Assembly: GCA_023414875.1 (NCBI GenBank)
Contig: JAEZMV010000018.1
Span: forward strand, 220,547-284,546
DNA length: 64,000 nt
Source: Bacillota bacterium
GTDB lineage: Bacteria > Bacillota > Clostridia > Lachnospirales > Lachnospiraceae
Reading direction: 5' to 3'
Position numbers and translations under genes: made by a program. Below, one piece after another: positions 7,924 to 17,586 of this stretch (position 1 is the stretch's first letter; every line of letters starts with the position of its first letter). The notes under the pieces were generated by a model. That model was not told the origin of the DNA. It saw nothing but the letters and a program-made list of their open reading frames with translations, and did not search any database.

Positions 7924-9300
7924 ATGAAGCTGACAGTAAAAGAAAAGGTGTCTTATGGTATTGGTGCAGTCGGTAAGGATATGGTTTATTCCTTGGTATC
8001 CGGCTTCCTAATGATTTATTATGATACGGTTTTGGGTATCAGTACGACCTTTATCGGTGTTTTGTTTATGGTGGCAAGAATTTTGGATGCAGTAAATGAT
8101 CCTTTTATGGGAATTATCGTTGAAAAGACAAATACCCGGTTAGGTAAATTCAGGCCGTGGCTCTTGATTGGTACCGTACTAAGCGCTATATCCTTATATG
8201 GTATGTTTGCACCTCCGAGATTCCTATCAGGAACTCCGTTGTTAGTGTATGCTTCGGTAGCCTATATTCTATGGGGAACTACCTATACGTTGATGGATAT
8301 TCCTTATTGGTCCATGATACCGGCTATTTCGCAAAGTGGTAAGGAAAGAGAAAATATCTCGGTAATTGCCAGAAGCTGTGCAGGACTCGGCTTTGCAATT
8401 CCTGCAGCGTTGACGATGCTGATGGTTCCTATTCTTGGAAATGGGGATAAACGACTGGGCTTTCAGATCTTTGCAGGTATCATAAGCATCTTCTTTATCC
8501 TGGCTATTATCGTTACGGTTAAGAATGTAAAGGAAAAGACCCAGGCATCCTTCCAAGCCCCCAAAATAAAGGAGATGTTTACAGCATTATTCAAAAATGA
8601 TCAGGCTTTGGTTGTAGTTATAACTATCGTTATATTCAATGCCTCTCTTTATCTCACCTCGAATCTGGCGGTCTATTTCTTTCAATTCGATATAGGAAAT
8701 GAAGCCCTATTCGGATTGTTTGGAATTGTTGGCGGAGCAACCCAGATATTATCCATGACAATGCTCCCGGTCTTTCGAAAGAAATGGAGCCGTATGAAAA
8801 TATTTGTGGGTGCCATCACAATTGCTATTACTGGTTATGCTTTTTTGTTTCTACTTGGAACATTACATATTACAAATATTATTTTACTTTGCCTAGCAGC
8901 TATTATCATTTATTTTGGCTTTGGTCTGGCTACGGTGTTATCAACGGTATTTCTTGCGGACACAGTTGATTATGGTGAATGGAAAACGGGACAGAGAAGT
9001 GAAAGCGTCATCTTCTCCATGCAGACCTTCGTAGTTCAGCTGGCCTCTGCATTTTCGGTTTTTATTGCAGGTGTCGGCTTGGATTTAATCCGTCTGGACT
9101 CCAAAGCGGAGGTTCAAAGTAGCAGTACTCTTCTGGGAATGCGAATTCTTATGACAGTTGTCCCCATCTTCGGGTTATTAATAGCGGTATATTTCTTTAA
9201 AAGAAGATACCAGCTGTCAGAGGATTACCTGGAGAAGATTGTTCATGAGGTTAAGGAAGGTAAAAACGAAGTTATTACTAACAAAGCATCGGACAATTAG
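7924..9300 (+). CDS. GPH family glycoside:cation symporter
   Basis: 458-residue inner-membrane transporter of the glycoside-pentoside-hexuronide family (MelB/XynB-like) within the MFS fold. It begins KEKVSYGIGAVGKDMVYSLVSGFLMIYY, the family's first helix, followed by DAVNDPFMGIIVEKTNTRLGKFRPW, the cation/sugar site and loop 2-3 motif, and in the second half FLADTVDYGEWKTGQRSES, another strong GPH motif. About twelve hydrophobic helices. AAAAGGAG precedes the ATG. It lies between the GH2 and GH36 genes and probably imports the galactosides they hydrolyse, coupled to Na+ or H+. Confidence 0.92.
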   Translation: MKLTVKEKVSYGIGAVGKDMVYSLVSGFLMIYYDTVLGISTTFIGVLFMVARILDAVNDPFMGIIVEKTNTRLGKFRPWLLIGTVLSAISLYGMFAPPRFLSGTPLLVYASVAYILWGTTYTLMDIPYWSMIPAISQSGKERENISVIARSCAGLGFAIPAALTMLMVPILGNGDKRLGFQIFAGIISIFFILAIIVTVKNVKEKTQASFQAPKIKEMFTALFKNDQALVVVITIVIFNASLYLTSNLAVYFFQFDIGNEALFGLFGIVGGATQILSMTMLPVFRKKWSRMKIFVGAITIAITGYAFLFLLGTLHITNIILLCLAAIIIYFGFGLATVLSTVFLADTVDYGEWKTGQRSESVIFSMQTFVVQLASAFSVFIAGVGLDLIRLDSKAEVQSSSTLLGMRILMTVVPIFGLLIAVYFFKRRYQLSEDYLEKIVHEVKEGKNEVITNKASDN

Positions 9301-9346
9301 TTTGCATGATAAATCAAAGAAAATAAGATAAACAATGAGGTATACT

Positions 9347-11737
9347 ATGATCCGGAAAGAAAATGAATTGTTTGTGTTGGAGACTAAGAATAATACTTAT
9401 TGCTTCAGAGTAATGCCATCCGGGCATTTAGAGCATTTATATTATGGTAAAAAGATAACGCTTAAGGATAATTATGAAGCAATTACAGAGAAAGTAATTT
9501 ATATCGGAGGTACTCAGATTGTTTATTCTGAAAAATATCCTCAGATAGGGTTGGAGAATCTATGCCTTGAGATGTCTTCCTATGGGAAGGGAGACGTTCG
9601 TGAACCCATGATCGAAATCACGCATGAAGATGGAAGCTCTACCTGTGATTTTTTGTTCAAGGATGCAAAGCTTTTGGATTATAAAGAAGCATTATTGTCC
9701 TTACCTTCCGCCTATATAGAAAAACCAGTAAAGAAGGATACTAAAGATATCAGTAATTCGTTAAGTACGGATAACTATGTAAGTTTGCAGGTAGAAATGT
9801 TTGATCAGAATTATGGCATAACATTATTACTGGCTTATTCTGTATTTTATGATAGTGATGTAATTACCCGAAGTACTAAGGTAATTAATACATCAAATAA
9901 ATGCATAACACTAGATCGGATTATGAGTTCACAGTTGGATTTGGATACTAATGACTATGTTATCAGCACCTTCCATGGAGCCTGGGCTCGTGAAATGAAC
10001 CGATATGATACACCGGCTCAGCCCGGTATTCTAGTGAATGATTCTAAAACCGGTACGTCAAGTAATCGGTGTAATCCTTTCTTTATGGTGAGTAGAAACA
10101 ATACAGGGGAGGATTACGGGGATTGCTATGGCTTTAATTTAATCTATAGTGGTAATCACTACAGCGCTGTTGAAGGAAACAGTATGGGGAAGCTTAGGAT
10201 TATACAGGGGATACAGCCCGCAGGGTTTCAGTATCTCATACCGCCGGGAGAAACTTTTGAAGCACCGGAAGCGGTTCTTACCTTTTCAGACCGGGGATAT
10301 ACCGGGATGAGTCATAATATGCATCATTTTATTCGTAACCACATTGTCCGCGGTGAATGGAAGGATAAAGTCAGGCCTGTATTAATCAACAGTTGGGAAG
10401 CAAATTATTTTAAATTTAATGAAGCACGGCTGATCAAACAGGCGAAGGCGGCAAGGGATGCCGGTGTAGAGCTTTTTGTTCTGGATGACGGATGGTTTGG
10501 AAAACGTAATGATGATTCCTCCTCTCTTGGTGACTGGAGAGAGAATAAAGATAAGCTGAACCACGGGTTAAAGGGACTTTCTGAGACAATCAACAACATG
10601 GGGATGGATTTTGGTATTTGGGTGGAGCCGGAGATGGTTAATGAAGACAGCGACTGTTACCGAGAGCATCCGGACTGGGCGGTACGAATTCCTGGCATTG
10701 AACATTCTCTTGGTAGGAATCAGATGTTTCTGGATCTCACTAGAGCAGAGGTCCGCAATTATATTGTTGAAGAAATGAGCCGGGTATTTTCCGTCGCAAA
10801 TATCACTTATGTGAAATGGGATATGAATCGAATCTTTACCGATCAATATTCGCCCTCTTTAGAGGCTAACAGACAGAAAGAGTTCGCCCACCGATATATC
10901 CTGGGACTGTATGAGGTATTGGATACACTCACCAGACGTTTTCCTAAAATACTCTTTGAAAGCTGCGCCTCAGGAGGAAACCGGTTTGATCTTGGAATGC
11001 TTTGCTACATGCCGCAAATCTGGGCAAGTGATAATACGGATGCAATCTGTCGAGCCGCAATTCAAACCGGATACAGCTATGGATATCCAATGTCCGTGAT
11101 CGCAGCGCATGTATCAAGCTGTCCTAACCATCAGACGTTCAGAAATACTTCATTAGAAACCAGATTTGAGGTGGCGTCCTTTGGACTGCTTGGTTATGAG
11201 TGCAATCTGTCAGAGCTAAGCTCTGAAGATAAGAAGATTGTATCCGAACAGATAGCATTTTATAAAGAGCACCGGAAAACCTTACAATTTGGTGATTTTT
11301 ATCGCATTAAGAGTGGTGATAACGGTTTATATCAATGGATAACTGTTGCTACAGATCAAAAACATGCAGTTGGTTTATTTCTGCAAAAAGAGATAACTCC
11401 GAATAGTCCTTATGGAAAATTTGTGACGAAGGGTCTTAAAGAAGAAAAAGAATACCAATTTACAAATCGTCAACATGTATTTAATATCAAAGAATTTGGG
11501 GATTTGATTAACATGATTTCGCCCATTCATATAAAAAAGGATTCCCTGACCCATAATATTATTTCTATGATAAAAAAAATGCCGGGAGAGGTTGAAAATT
11601 GCATAGCATATGGAGTTGTCTTTAATCAAGCAGGTGTGAAATTGAAACAAGGCTTTGGCGGAACCGGCTATGATGAGAACATCCGTCTTCTACGGGATTT
11701 TTCTTCAAGAATGTATTTGTGGAGAGAAGTGGATTAA
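9347..11737 (+). CDS. GH36 alpha-galactosidase
   Basis: Retaining alpha-galactosidase of clan GH-D, about 796 residues, cytoplasmic (no signal peptide), removing terminal alpha-galactose from raffinose-type sugars or galactomannan fragments. Motifs in order: N-terminal super-sandwich, HNMHHFIRNH, LDDGWFGKRNDD, WVEPEMVNEDSDCY, the nucleophile Asp492 in KWDMNR, FESCASGGNRFDLGML, and acid/base Asp562 in WASDNTDAICR. Longer than the usual 720-750 residues, with extra sequence around 125-160 and in the C-terminal domain. An ATG at 9335 is in frame, but GAGG at 9337-9340 is correctly placed for 9347. Last gene of the galactoside operon. Confidence 0.93.
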   Translation: MIRKENELFVLETKNNTYCFRVMPSGHLEHLYYGKKITLKDNYEAITEKVIYIGGTQIVYSEKYPQIGLENLCLEMSSYGKGDVREPMIEITHEDGSSTCDFLFKDAKLLDYKEALLSLPSAYIEKPVKKDTKDISNSLSTDNYVSLQVEMFDQNYGITLLLAYSVFYDSDVITRSTKVINTSNKCITLDRIMSSQLDLDTNDYVISTFHGAWAREMNRYDTPAQPGILVNDSKTGTSSNRCNPFFMVSRNNTGEDYGDCYGFNLIYSGNHYSAVEGNSMGKLRIIQGIQPAGFQYLIPPGETFEAPEAVLTFSDRGYTGMSHNMHHFIRNHIVRGEWKDKVRPVLINSWEANYFKFNEARLIKQAKAARDAGVELFVLDDGWFGKRNDDSSSLGDWRENKDKLNHGLKGLSETINNMGMDFGIWVEPEMVNEDSDCYREHPDWAVRIPGIEHSLGRNQMFLDLTRAEVRNYIVEEMSRVFSVANITYVKWDMNRIFTDQYSPSLEANRQKEFAHRYILGLYEVLDTLTRRFPKILFESCASGGNRFDLGMLCYMPQIWASDNTDAICRAAIQTGYSYGYPMSVIAAHVSSCPNHQTFRNTSLETRFEVASFGLLGYECNLSELSSEDKKIVSEQIAFYKEHRKTLQFGDFYRIKSGDNGLYQWITVATDQKHAVGLFLQKEITPNSPYGKFVTKGLKEEKEYQFTNRQHVFNIKEFGDLINMISPIHIKKDSLTHNIISMIKKMPGEVENCIAYGVVFNQAGVKLKQGFGGTGYDENIRLLRDFSSRMYLWREVD

Positions 11738-11840
11738 AAAATTCAATATAACTACTTTTATTTTCTGTAATATATGGTAAAATAGTCCTAGATAAGCCGT
11801 AGCTTTGGCTGTGGGTGCAAAAGAAGGAAGCGATGTATGG

Positions 11841-13904
11841 ATGGAAAAATCTAAGCAGGCCTTGACAAAAAAGTTGTTAAAGATGATATACCATTTTCTT
11901 GACAATGTTATTATTGATGATCAGAGCTTACTGCTAAGCAAGGAAGATACAAAATACTGGAAGAATAAGATATTTAATATTATTACAATTATTATATTGG
12001 TAGTTGGTTCTCCTTTGATGATTATATCAGCCTATACGTTTTATAAAAATGGAGATATCTTGGTTGCTGCGTCTGAAGTTTTGTGGTACGTTATGTGTAT
12101 GATTATTCTTATGAATAAAGGCATGAGAATAGGATATAAAAAGTTATGTGTTACTTATGCATTGTATTCATTAAGCATTTTTTTGCTTATTTCTACAGGG
12201 GTAATGGGTGCAGGAATGATTTCTATCTCATTTTCTTTAATCCTTGCAGGCTGTTTGTTAGAGAAAAAGCAGATTGTATATTTTGTAATGTTCGATATTT
12301 TTATCTTTACTGTTTTGTCTATCATGTTATTCATCGGAATATTTGATGCTTCCAGCATGGAGACTTATAAAGGAGCATGGTTAATTAACGGCTTAACAGC
12401 GCAGGGTTGTGGTATCATGTTAATCCTTTTAATGAATACAATCTTTTTAGGATTTGAAAGGCAAACACAGCGCATCAAAAAATCTGAGGTTTTACTTGCA
12501 GAAAGCGAAATCAAACATAAGGCCATGATTGCTAATATATCCGATGCCATAGTTATCATTGATCAAAAAGGTACTGTGACTTACCGTAGTCCAAATATTG
12601 TTCAGAGATTTCCTTGGATGTCAAAGGTTATATTGAATAGTAATTTTTATGATAAAATTTATATTGGTGATCAAGAATATGTAAAACAAGTAATACAAGG
12701 TTTGTTATTGGAAAACGGGATGAAGAAAACGATAGAAGCAAGGTATTTGTGCGAGGATGGTGAGATCAGATACTTGGAGCTTACCGCCGTCAATCTGACC
12801 ACAGATGAAAATATCAATGGAATTCTGATTAATTACAGCGATATTACTCAACGTAAGAAGAAGGAAAAGGAAATTATTTATTTAAGTCAACATGATTGTC
12901 TAACAGGGTTATACAATCGTACCTACTATGAAGCAGAAAAGGAAAGACTGGACCACGTACAAGAACTGCCTCTTTCGATTATCGTTGGTGATATTAATGG
13001 TTTAAAGATTATAAACGATTCTCTTGGGCACTATGAAGGTGATAAATTACTAATAACAATTGGTAATATAATTGAAAAATGCTGCCGTAAGGGAGATATA
13101 GCTGCCAGATTAGGCGGAGATGAATTTCATATACTTCTTCCAAGAACCAGTAACAGGGAAGCTCTGGAGATCATGAACAAAATCAATTTGGAATGTAAGG
13201 AGTATAATGTAACTAGTTCCAATGATGTTTATCACATCAGTATATCCTTGGGTTTTGGAACTAAGACTTCGGTTAAGGAATCACTGGATGTTATACAAAA
13301 AACCGCGGAAGATTATATGTATAAGAGAAAACTCTTAGAAGGAAGAAGTATACATGGTTCAATTATCTCCTCCATGAAAACGGCTCTATTTGAAAAAAGC
13401 CATGAGACGGAGTTACATGCCAGTCGGCTTATTAATCTAACAAAGGCGGTTGGTAAGGAGCTGGATTTAACCAGCCAGCAGTTTAGCGAACTAGAATTAT
13501 TATCTACCTTACATGATATTGGTAAAATAAGTATTGATGATCAGATTTTGAACAAACCGGCTAAGTTAACAGAGGATGAATGGATTAAGATAAAAAAGCA
13601 CTCTGAAGTTGGGTATCGGATTGCAATGGCATCGCCGGAGCTGATGTCTATTGCCTATGATATTTTAACTCACCATGAACGATGGGATGGTAAGGGATAT
13701 CCACAGGGGTTAGTAGGCGATAAAATACCACTGTTATCAAGAATTCTTGCTGTAGCAGATGCATATAATGCCATGATAGAAGAGAGATCATATCGTAAGG
13801 CCATGTCAAAGGAAGATGCTATTACTGAAATTAAGGATAATGCTGGGACTCAGTTTGACCCAGATATTACAAAGATATTTGTTGAAATCGTTAGTGCATA
13901 TTAA
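11841..13904 (+). CDS. Membrane PAS-GGDEF-HD-GYP cyclic-di-GMP enzyme
   Basis: About 687 residues combining synthesis and breakdown of cyclic di-GMP. An N-terminal block of roughly six hydrophobic helices (residues 30-205) anchors it; a PAS domain follows (about 215-335, ending ILINYSDITQRKK), then a GGDEF domain with intact GGDEF at 425-429 and DINGLKIINDSLGH, and finally an HD-GYP domain with HDIGK (HD at 558-559) and HHERWDGKGYP from 611. All catalytic signatures look intact. A TTG at 11805 and a GTG at 11811 are in frame; AAGGAAG about ten bases before the ATG at 11841 favours that start. Single gene with a strong terminator behind it. Confidence 0.93.
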   Translation: MEKSKQALTKKLLKMIYHFLDNVIIDDQSLLLSKEDTKYWKNKIFNIITIIILVVGSPLMIISAYTFYKNGDILVAASEVLWYVMCMIILMNKGMRIGYKKLCVTYALYSLSIFLLISTGVMGAGMISISFSLILAGCLLEKKQIVYFVMFDIFIFTVLSIMLFIGIFDASSMETYKGAWLINGLTAQGCGIMLILLMNTIFLGFERQTQRIKKSEVLLAESEIKHKAMIANISDAIVIIDQKGTVTYRSPNIVQRFPWMSKVILNSNFYDKIYIGDQEYVKQVIQGLLLENGMKKTIEARYLCEDGEIRYLELTAVNLTTDENINGILINYSDITQRKKKEKEIIYLSQHDCLTGLYNRTYYEAEKERLDHVQELPLSIIVGDINGLKIINDSLGHYEGDKLLITIGNIIEKCCRKGDIAARLGGDEFHILLPRTSNREALEIMNKINLECKEYNVTSSNDVYHISISLGFGTKTSVKESLDVIQKTAEDYMYKRKLLEGRSIHGSIISSMKTALFEKSHETELHASRLINLTKAVGKELDLTSQQFSELELLSTLHDIGKISIDDQILNKPAKLTEDEWIKIKKHSEVGYRIAMASPELMSIAYDILTHHERWDGKGYPQGLVGDKIPLLSRILAVADAYNAMIEERSYRKAMSKEDAITEIKDNAGTQFDPDITKIFVEIVSAY

Positions 13905-14239
13905 TAAACTGTATCAATGTTAATCGAAGCTAAAGAACCACGGAGAATTTCTGTGGTTCTTTTTGATAAGTGCCTTTAGCAACATATTAGAGCTGGTGCA
14001 TACGGTTTATACTTATACCATATTAAAGTAATAATTTTATGGTTAAGAAAGGGCATATATGATACAATAGCAAGGGGTTGTAATCAGGCATTAGGGAAGA
14101 ATTGAGAAACACCAATTAGTATGCGTAAGTTGGTATTCAAAGGTATGAAAGTCGTACTCGGTACTTTTTAGTATAACTTTGTATGAGGTGTTGGAAACAT
14201 TTTGGTCTAACTATATTTTAGAAAGGCGATGTTATTATA
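13905..14239. other. Gap between the cyclic-di-GMP enzyme and the ElyC/SanA gene
   Basis: The first 60 bases carry the terminator at 13933-13965. The rest, 13966-14239, has no coding sequence. A TACAAT box at 14063-14068 could be part of the promoter of the next gene, but its best -35 match (TTAAGA, 14043) is only 14 bases away. No riboswitch was recognised. Confidence 0.5.
13933..13965 (+). terminator. Rho-independent terminator
   Basis: AAAGAACCAC at 13933-13942 pairs with GTGGTTCTTT at 13954-13963, and a run of five T ends at 13965. It follows the GGDEF/HD-GYP gene by about 30 bases. Confidence 0.88.
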
Positions 14240-14926
14240 ATGAAAAAATGGTTTAAAAAAGTTAGTTATCTAAATATATTAATGAGTCTTATCATCGTCG
14301 GTGTAATCGGTCTAGTAGTAATGTTTTTCATTAACGGTTACATGAAGGTCTCTGTTAAAAATAGAATTATTACGCCGGAGAAAGCAGCAGCACTGGAAGA
14401 GGTTGATTGTATCCTAGTTCTAGGAGCGGGTGTATTTGATAATGGAAGACCAAGCAGTATGTTATCGGATCGTCTTTCAGTAGGGGTAGATCTGTATAAA
14501 TCCGGAGCATCTGACCGTCTCCTAATGAGCGGAGATCATGGTAGAGTAGGTTATGATGAGGTGAATGTTATGAAACAGTACGCAATTGATGCTGGTATTC
14601 CATCTTCTGAAATTTTTATGGATCATGCAGGTTTTTCAACCTATGAGAGTCTTTATCGTGCAAGAGAAATCTTTGAGGCGGATAAAATAATCATAGTATC
14701 ACAGGAATATCATCTGTATAGGGCTCTGTATATCGGAGAGAAATTAGGATTAGAGGTATATGGGGTTGCTTCTGATCCAAGGCAGTATGTGGGACAATCC
14801 AGACGTGAGGCACGTGAAGTTCTGGCAAGAGTAAAGGATTTCTTCTATGTTATTGTTAAACCTAAGCCTACTTACTTGGGCGATTCAATCCCAGTGAGTG
14901 GTAATGGGGATTTGACCAATGATTAA
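14240..14926 (+). CDS. YdcF/ElyC/SanA family envelope protein (DUF218)
   Basis: 228 residues with an N-terminal membrane anchor (about 13-33) and an extracytoplasmic DUF218 domain. Family motifs are clear: VDCILVLGAGVFDNGRPSSMLSDRL, LLMSGDHG, VNVMKQYAIDAGIP, DHAGFSTYESLYRA and VSQEYHLYRALYI. SanA is linked to vancomycin exclusion at high temperature in enterobacteria and ElyC to envelope biogenesis; the biochemical activity is not settled. It is followed 60 bases later by a two-component and ABC transporter set of the cell-envelope stress type, and the two may be functionally linked. Confidence 0.88.
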   Translation: MKKWFKKVSYLNILMSLIIVGVIGLVVMFFINGYMKVSVKNRIITPEKAAALEEVDCILVLGAGVFDNGRPSSMLSDRLSVGVDLYKSGASDRLLMSGDHGRVGYDEVNVMKQYAIDAGIPSSEIFMDHAGFSTYESLYRAREIFEADKIIIVSQEYHLYRALYIGEKLGLEVYGVASDPRQYVGQSRREAREVLARVKDFFYVIVKPKPTYLGDSIPVSGNGDLTND

Positions 14927-14985
14927 AAGTATTAATATCATAAACCAGATATCGATATAAAAAAGAAATAACCGAGGTGAGCATA

Positions 14986-15672
14986 GTGCAAATGAAAGTA
15001 TTAGTAGTGGAAGATGATGAAGATATTAATCGTATATTGAAGCGATATTTAGAAAAAGAGAAGTACCAGGTAGAAAGTGCGTTTTCCGGAACGGAGGCGA
15101 AGCTTCTGCTTTCAATGAATTCCTATGATTTAATTCTGTTGGATTTAATGCTTCCGGGTATCACCGGAGAAGATTTAATCAGAGAAGTTAGGAAGGCTAC
15201 TTTGGTACCAATTCTTGTAATATCCGCCAAGGGGGCGTTGGAGGATAAAGTAAATGCTCTAAAAATCGGAGCAGACGATTATATGACAAAACCCTTCGAA
15301 AGAGATGAGGTACTGGCACGAGTTGAAGCCATTTTAAGAAGAAGTAAATTCATTCAAACCAATACGATGGAAGAAAAGGAATACATTCATAAAAATTTAG
15401 TGTTACGACCAACCTGCAGAGAGGTAGCAGTGAAAGGAAAATTAATATCACTGACAGCATATGAGTTCGATATTCTATATTTCCTTTTACAATATCCTGA
15501 CAGAGTTTTTACGAAGGAGCATTTATATCAGGATATATGGAAGGCTGGATATTATGGAGAAGACAATACAATTAATGTACATGTCAGTAATATACGAAAA
15601 AAGATTAAGGAATTCGATGAGGAGTCCTACATAAAAACGGTTTGGGGAATAGGTTTTAAAATTGATAGTTAA
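14986..15672 (+). CDS. OmpR family response regulator
   Basis: Two-component regulator of about 228 residues. The receiver domain has the acidic cluster VVEDDED, phosphoacceptor Asp53 in LILLDLMLPG and the KP dipeptide in DDYMTKPF. The C-terminal winged helix (about 130-228) has LTAYEFDILYFLLQYPDRVFTKEHLY and VHVSNIRKKI, typical of the OmpR/PhoB class. GAGGTGA at 14974-14980 fits a GTG start at 14986, with GTG 14977 and ATG 14992 as alternatives. Its partner kinase is encoded at 17587 after the two ABC genes. The TTAA array at 15690-15725 is its likely binding site. Confidence 0.92.
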   Translation: MQMKVLVVEDDEDINRILKRYLEKEKYQVESAFSGTEAKLLLSMNSYDLILLDLMLPGITGEDLIREVRKATLVPILVISAKGALEDKVNALKIGADDYMTKPFERDEVLARVEAILRRSKFIQTNTMEEKEYIHKNLVLRPTCREVAVKGKLISLTAYEFDILYFLLQYPDRVFTKEHLYQDIWKAGYYGEDNTINVHVSNIRKKIKEFDEESYIKTVWGIGFKIDS

Positions 15673-15689
15673 TTTATGAAGCAATATCT

Positions 15690-15742
15690 TTAAACTTTCT
15701 TTAAGTTTTCTTAAGTACTTGTTAACTTCTTGGCGGTATACT
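15690..15742 (+). promoter_or_regulatory. Phased TTAA repeat array and TATACT box upstream of the ABC transporter
   Basis: TTAA occurs at 15690, 15701, 15711 and 15722, spacings of 11, 10 and 11 bases, that is once per helical turn on one face of the DNA. TATACT at 15737-15742 is a good -10 box with no matching -35, the expected layout of a promoter activated by a response regulator bound at the -35 position. Tandem direct repeats about 10-11 bp apart are the usual target of OmpR-class dimers. Confidence 0.55.
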
Positions 15743-15818
15743 GATTTACGATACATGAAGAGATTCTTAGGTAATCAATACCACTGTAATGATCAAAGAA
15801 CAGGAAAGGAGTTATAAA

Positions 15819-16742
15819 GTGAGAGAAGTAATACTATCAACAAAAAAATTAACAAAAAAGTATAAAAATGTAATAGCCCTAGACGGTATTAATTTGGATT
15901 TAAAGCAGGGTGAAATATATGGGCTTGTAGGAAAAAATGGAGCGGGAAAGACTACACTACTTAGACTATTAACCGGTCAGGCTTTTGCCACTGAAGGAAG
16001 TATTTCATTATTTGACGGAACCTCGCAGGAAGCATTAAGCTTAGGAAGAAAAAGAATTGGAGCTATTATAGAAACTCCGAGTTTTTATTCCAATATGACT
16101 GCAGAGCAAAATCTGGAGTATTATCGAATTCAAAGAGGTATTCCCGGAAAACATTGTGTGAAAGAAGTATTACAGGAGGTTGGTTTATCCGATACAGGGA
16201 ACAAGAAATTTCAGAGCTTTTCCCTTGGAATGAAACAAAGATTAGGATTGGCATTGGCTCTTATGAATAAGCCGGAAATATTGCTGCTGGATGAACCAAT
16301 TAACGGATTAGATCCTTTTGGCATTGTGGAAATCCGAAACATGCTACTCAAAATTAATCAGGAAAAGAATATTACAATTCTTATATCCAGCCATATACTA
16401 TCTGAATTATCGAATCTTGTGACTTATTATGGTTTTATTGATCAGGGTAAGATGATAAAACAAATATCAAATGAGGAATTATCAAAAGAGTGTAATAAAT
16501 ATCTAGAAATTAAGGTAGACAAGGTTGAGGTAATGACTGCCTTATTAGAAACAAAACTTGGTTTGACTTCCTATAAAGTAACACCTGATTATTCTATACA
16601 CATTTCTGAGTATTTGGATCAGCCTGAGAAAATTAGCGAGTTGGCTATAAAAAACGGTGTTGGTTTATTATCCTTGATGGTAAAAGAAATTAATCTGGAG
16701 AATTATTTTATACAATTAGTAGGAGGTACAAGTCATGACTAG
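15819..16742 (+). CDS. ABC transporter ATP-binding protein (lantibiotic-immunity/bacitracin type)
   Basis: About 308 residues with one nucleotide-binding domain: Walker A GLVGKNGAGKTTLL, signature SLGMKQRLGLA, Walker B ILLLDEPINGLDP and the switch histidine in LISSHILSEL. The C-terminal 90 residues are the extra domain seen in NatA/BcrA-type subunits. The GGAG at 15808-15811 selects the GTG start at 15819; an ATG at 15789 lacks a ribosome site. The coding end overlaps the permease gene by 8 bases, implying translational coupling. Probably removes or resists an antimicrobial peptide, as with other ABC genes flanked by a response regulator and a small kinase. Confidence 0.9.
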   Translation: MREVILSTKKLTKKYKNVIALDGINLDLKQGEIYGLVGKNGAGKTTLLRLLTGQAFATEGSISLFDGTSQEALSLGRKRIGAIIETPSFYSNMTAEQNLEYYRIQRGIPGKHCVKEVLQEVGLSDTGNKKFQSFSLGMKQRLGLALALMNKPEILLLDEPINGLDPFGIVEIRNMLLKINQEKNITILISSHILSELSNLVTYYGFIDQGKMIKQISNEELSKECNKYLEIKVDKVEVMTALLETKLGLTSYKVTPDYSIHISEYLDQPEKISELAIKNGVGLLSLMVKEINLENYFIQLVGGTSHD

Positions 16743-17514
16743 TTATCTTAAGAGTGAATTTTATCGTATTTTACACAATATGAAATCTTATTTGTTTATA
16801 GGAATTTGTTCCTTATTATTAATTAGCTCCAATGTTATTCTGGCAATAGTGAAGTATTCAGATAGCACCTTCAAATATGCCAATACTGATTTTGCTATTC
16901 GCAATTATTGTGGGAGCATTATATTTGTATTCTTCCTATGTGTTATGGTTGCTTCCATGATATTTGGAAACGAACATAATAATCATACAATGAAGAATAG
17001 TATTTCCTACGGGATATCAAGGGGAGTTATCTATTTTAGCAAATTAATTGTAGAAATAGTATACTCCATTGCCGCCTTAATTATTATCACAGGAATGCAT
17101 ATTGGCAGTGCTTACCTGCTGCTGGAGAATTCTAGTCCTAGATCCTTAGAGTTATTAGCTCGGGCTTGTTTCGTCAGCATACCGTTATTTTTATTTGTCT
17201 TAGCAACAACAAATTGTTTTGCCTTTATTATTGAAAGTTCAGGTGCTGGATTTGCAGCGACTTCCGGGCTGATTATTGCATTACCTATAGCATCAAATTT
17301 CCTTGGTATGAGATTTGCATCGATAAAAAAATTTGCAGAGATATTACCATTAAATTTAGTAAACAGTATTGGGATTAATGGCACGGATTATTATATTGAC
17401 CTTCCCTGGGATGGAAATGCAGGATATTATAATTACTGGCTTGCAGGTTTAATCCAGATGGTAATTATCATGTTAATTGGTTATGTGGTATTTCGAAAAA
17501 AAGAGATCAAATAA
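16735..17514 (+). CDS. ABC-2 type permease subunit (lantibiotic-immunity type)
   Basis: 259-residue membrane protein with about six hydrophobic helices in the pattern of ABC-2/LanEG permeases: one after residue 17 (MKSYLFIGICSLLLISSNVIL), then near 60-80, 105-130, 140-165, 170-190 and 230-255. The motif NEHNNHTMKNSISYGISRGVIYFSKL is characteristic of this class. It overlaps the ATPase gene by 8 bases and must form the transporter with it. The histidine kinase follows 72 bases later. The substrate is unknown; envelope-active peptides are the usual ones. Confidence 0.88.
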   Translation: MTSYLKSEFYRILHNMKSYLFIGICSLLLISSNVILAIVKYSDSTFKYANTDFAIRNYCGSIIFVFFLCVMVASMIFGNEHNNHTMKNSISYGISRGVIYFSKLIVEIVYSIAALIIITGMHIGSAYLLLENSSPRSLELLARACFVSIPLFLFVLATTNCFAFIIESSGAGFAATSGLIIALPIASNFLGMRFASIKKFAEILPLNLVNSIGINGTDYYIDLPWDGNAGYYNYWLAGLIQMVIIMLIGYVVFRKKEIK

Positions 17515-17586
17515 AATCAAATAAAAATTAAAATGGGAATTAGATGGAATTCAATACATCAGTACGAATAGAGGAGGGCTGCAGGT

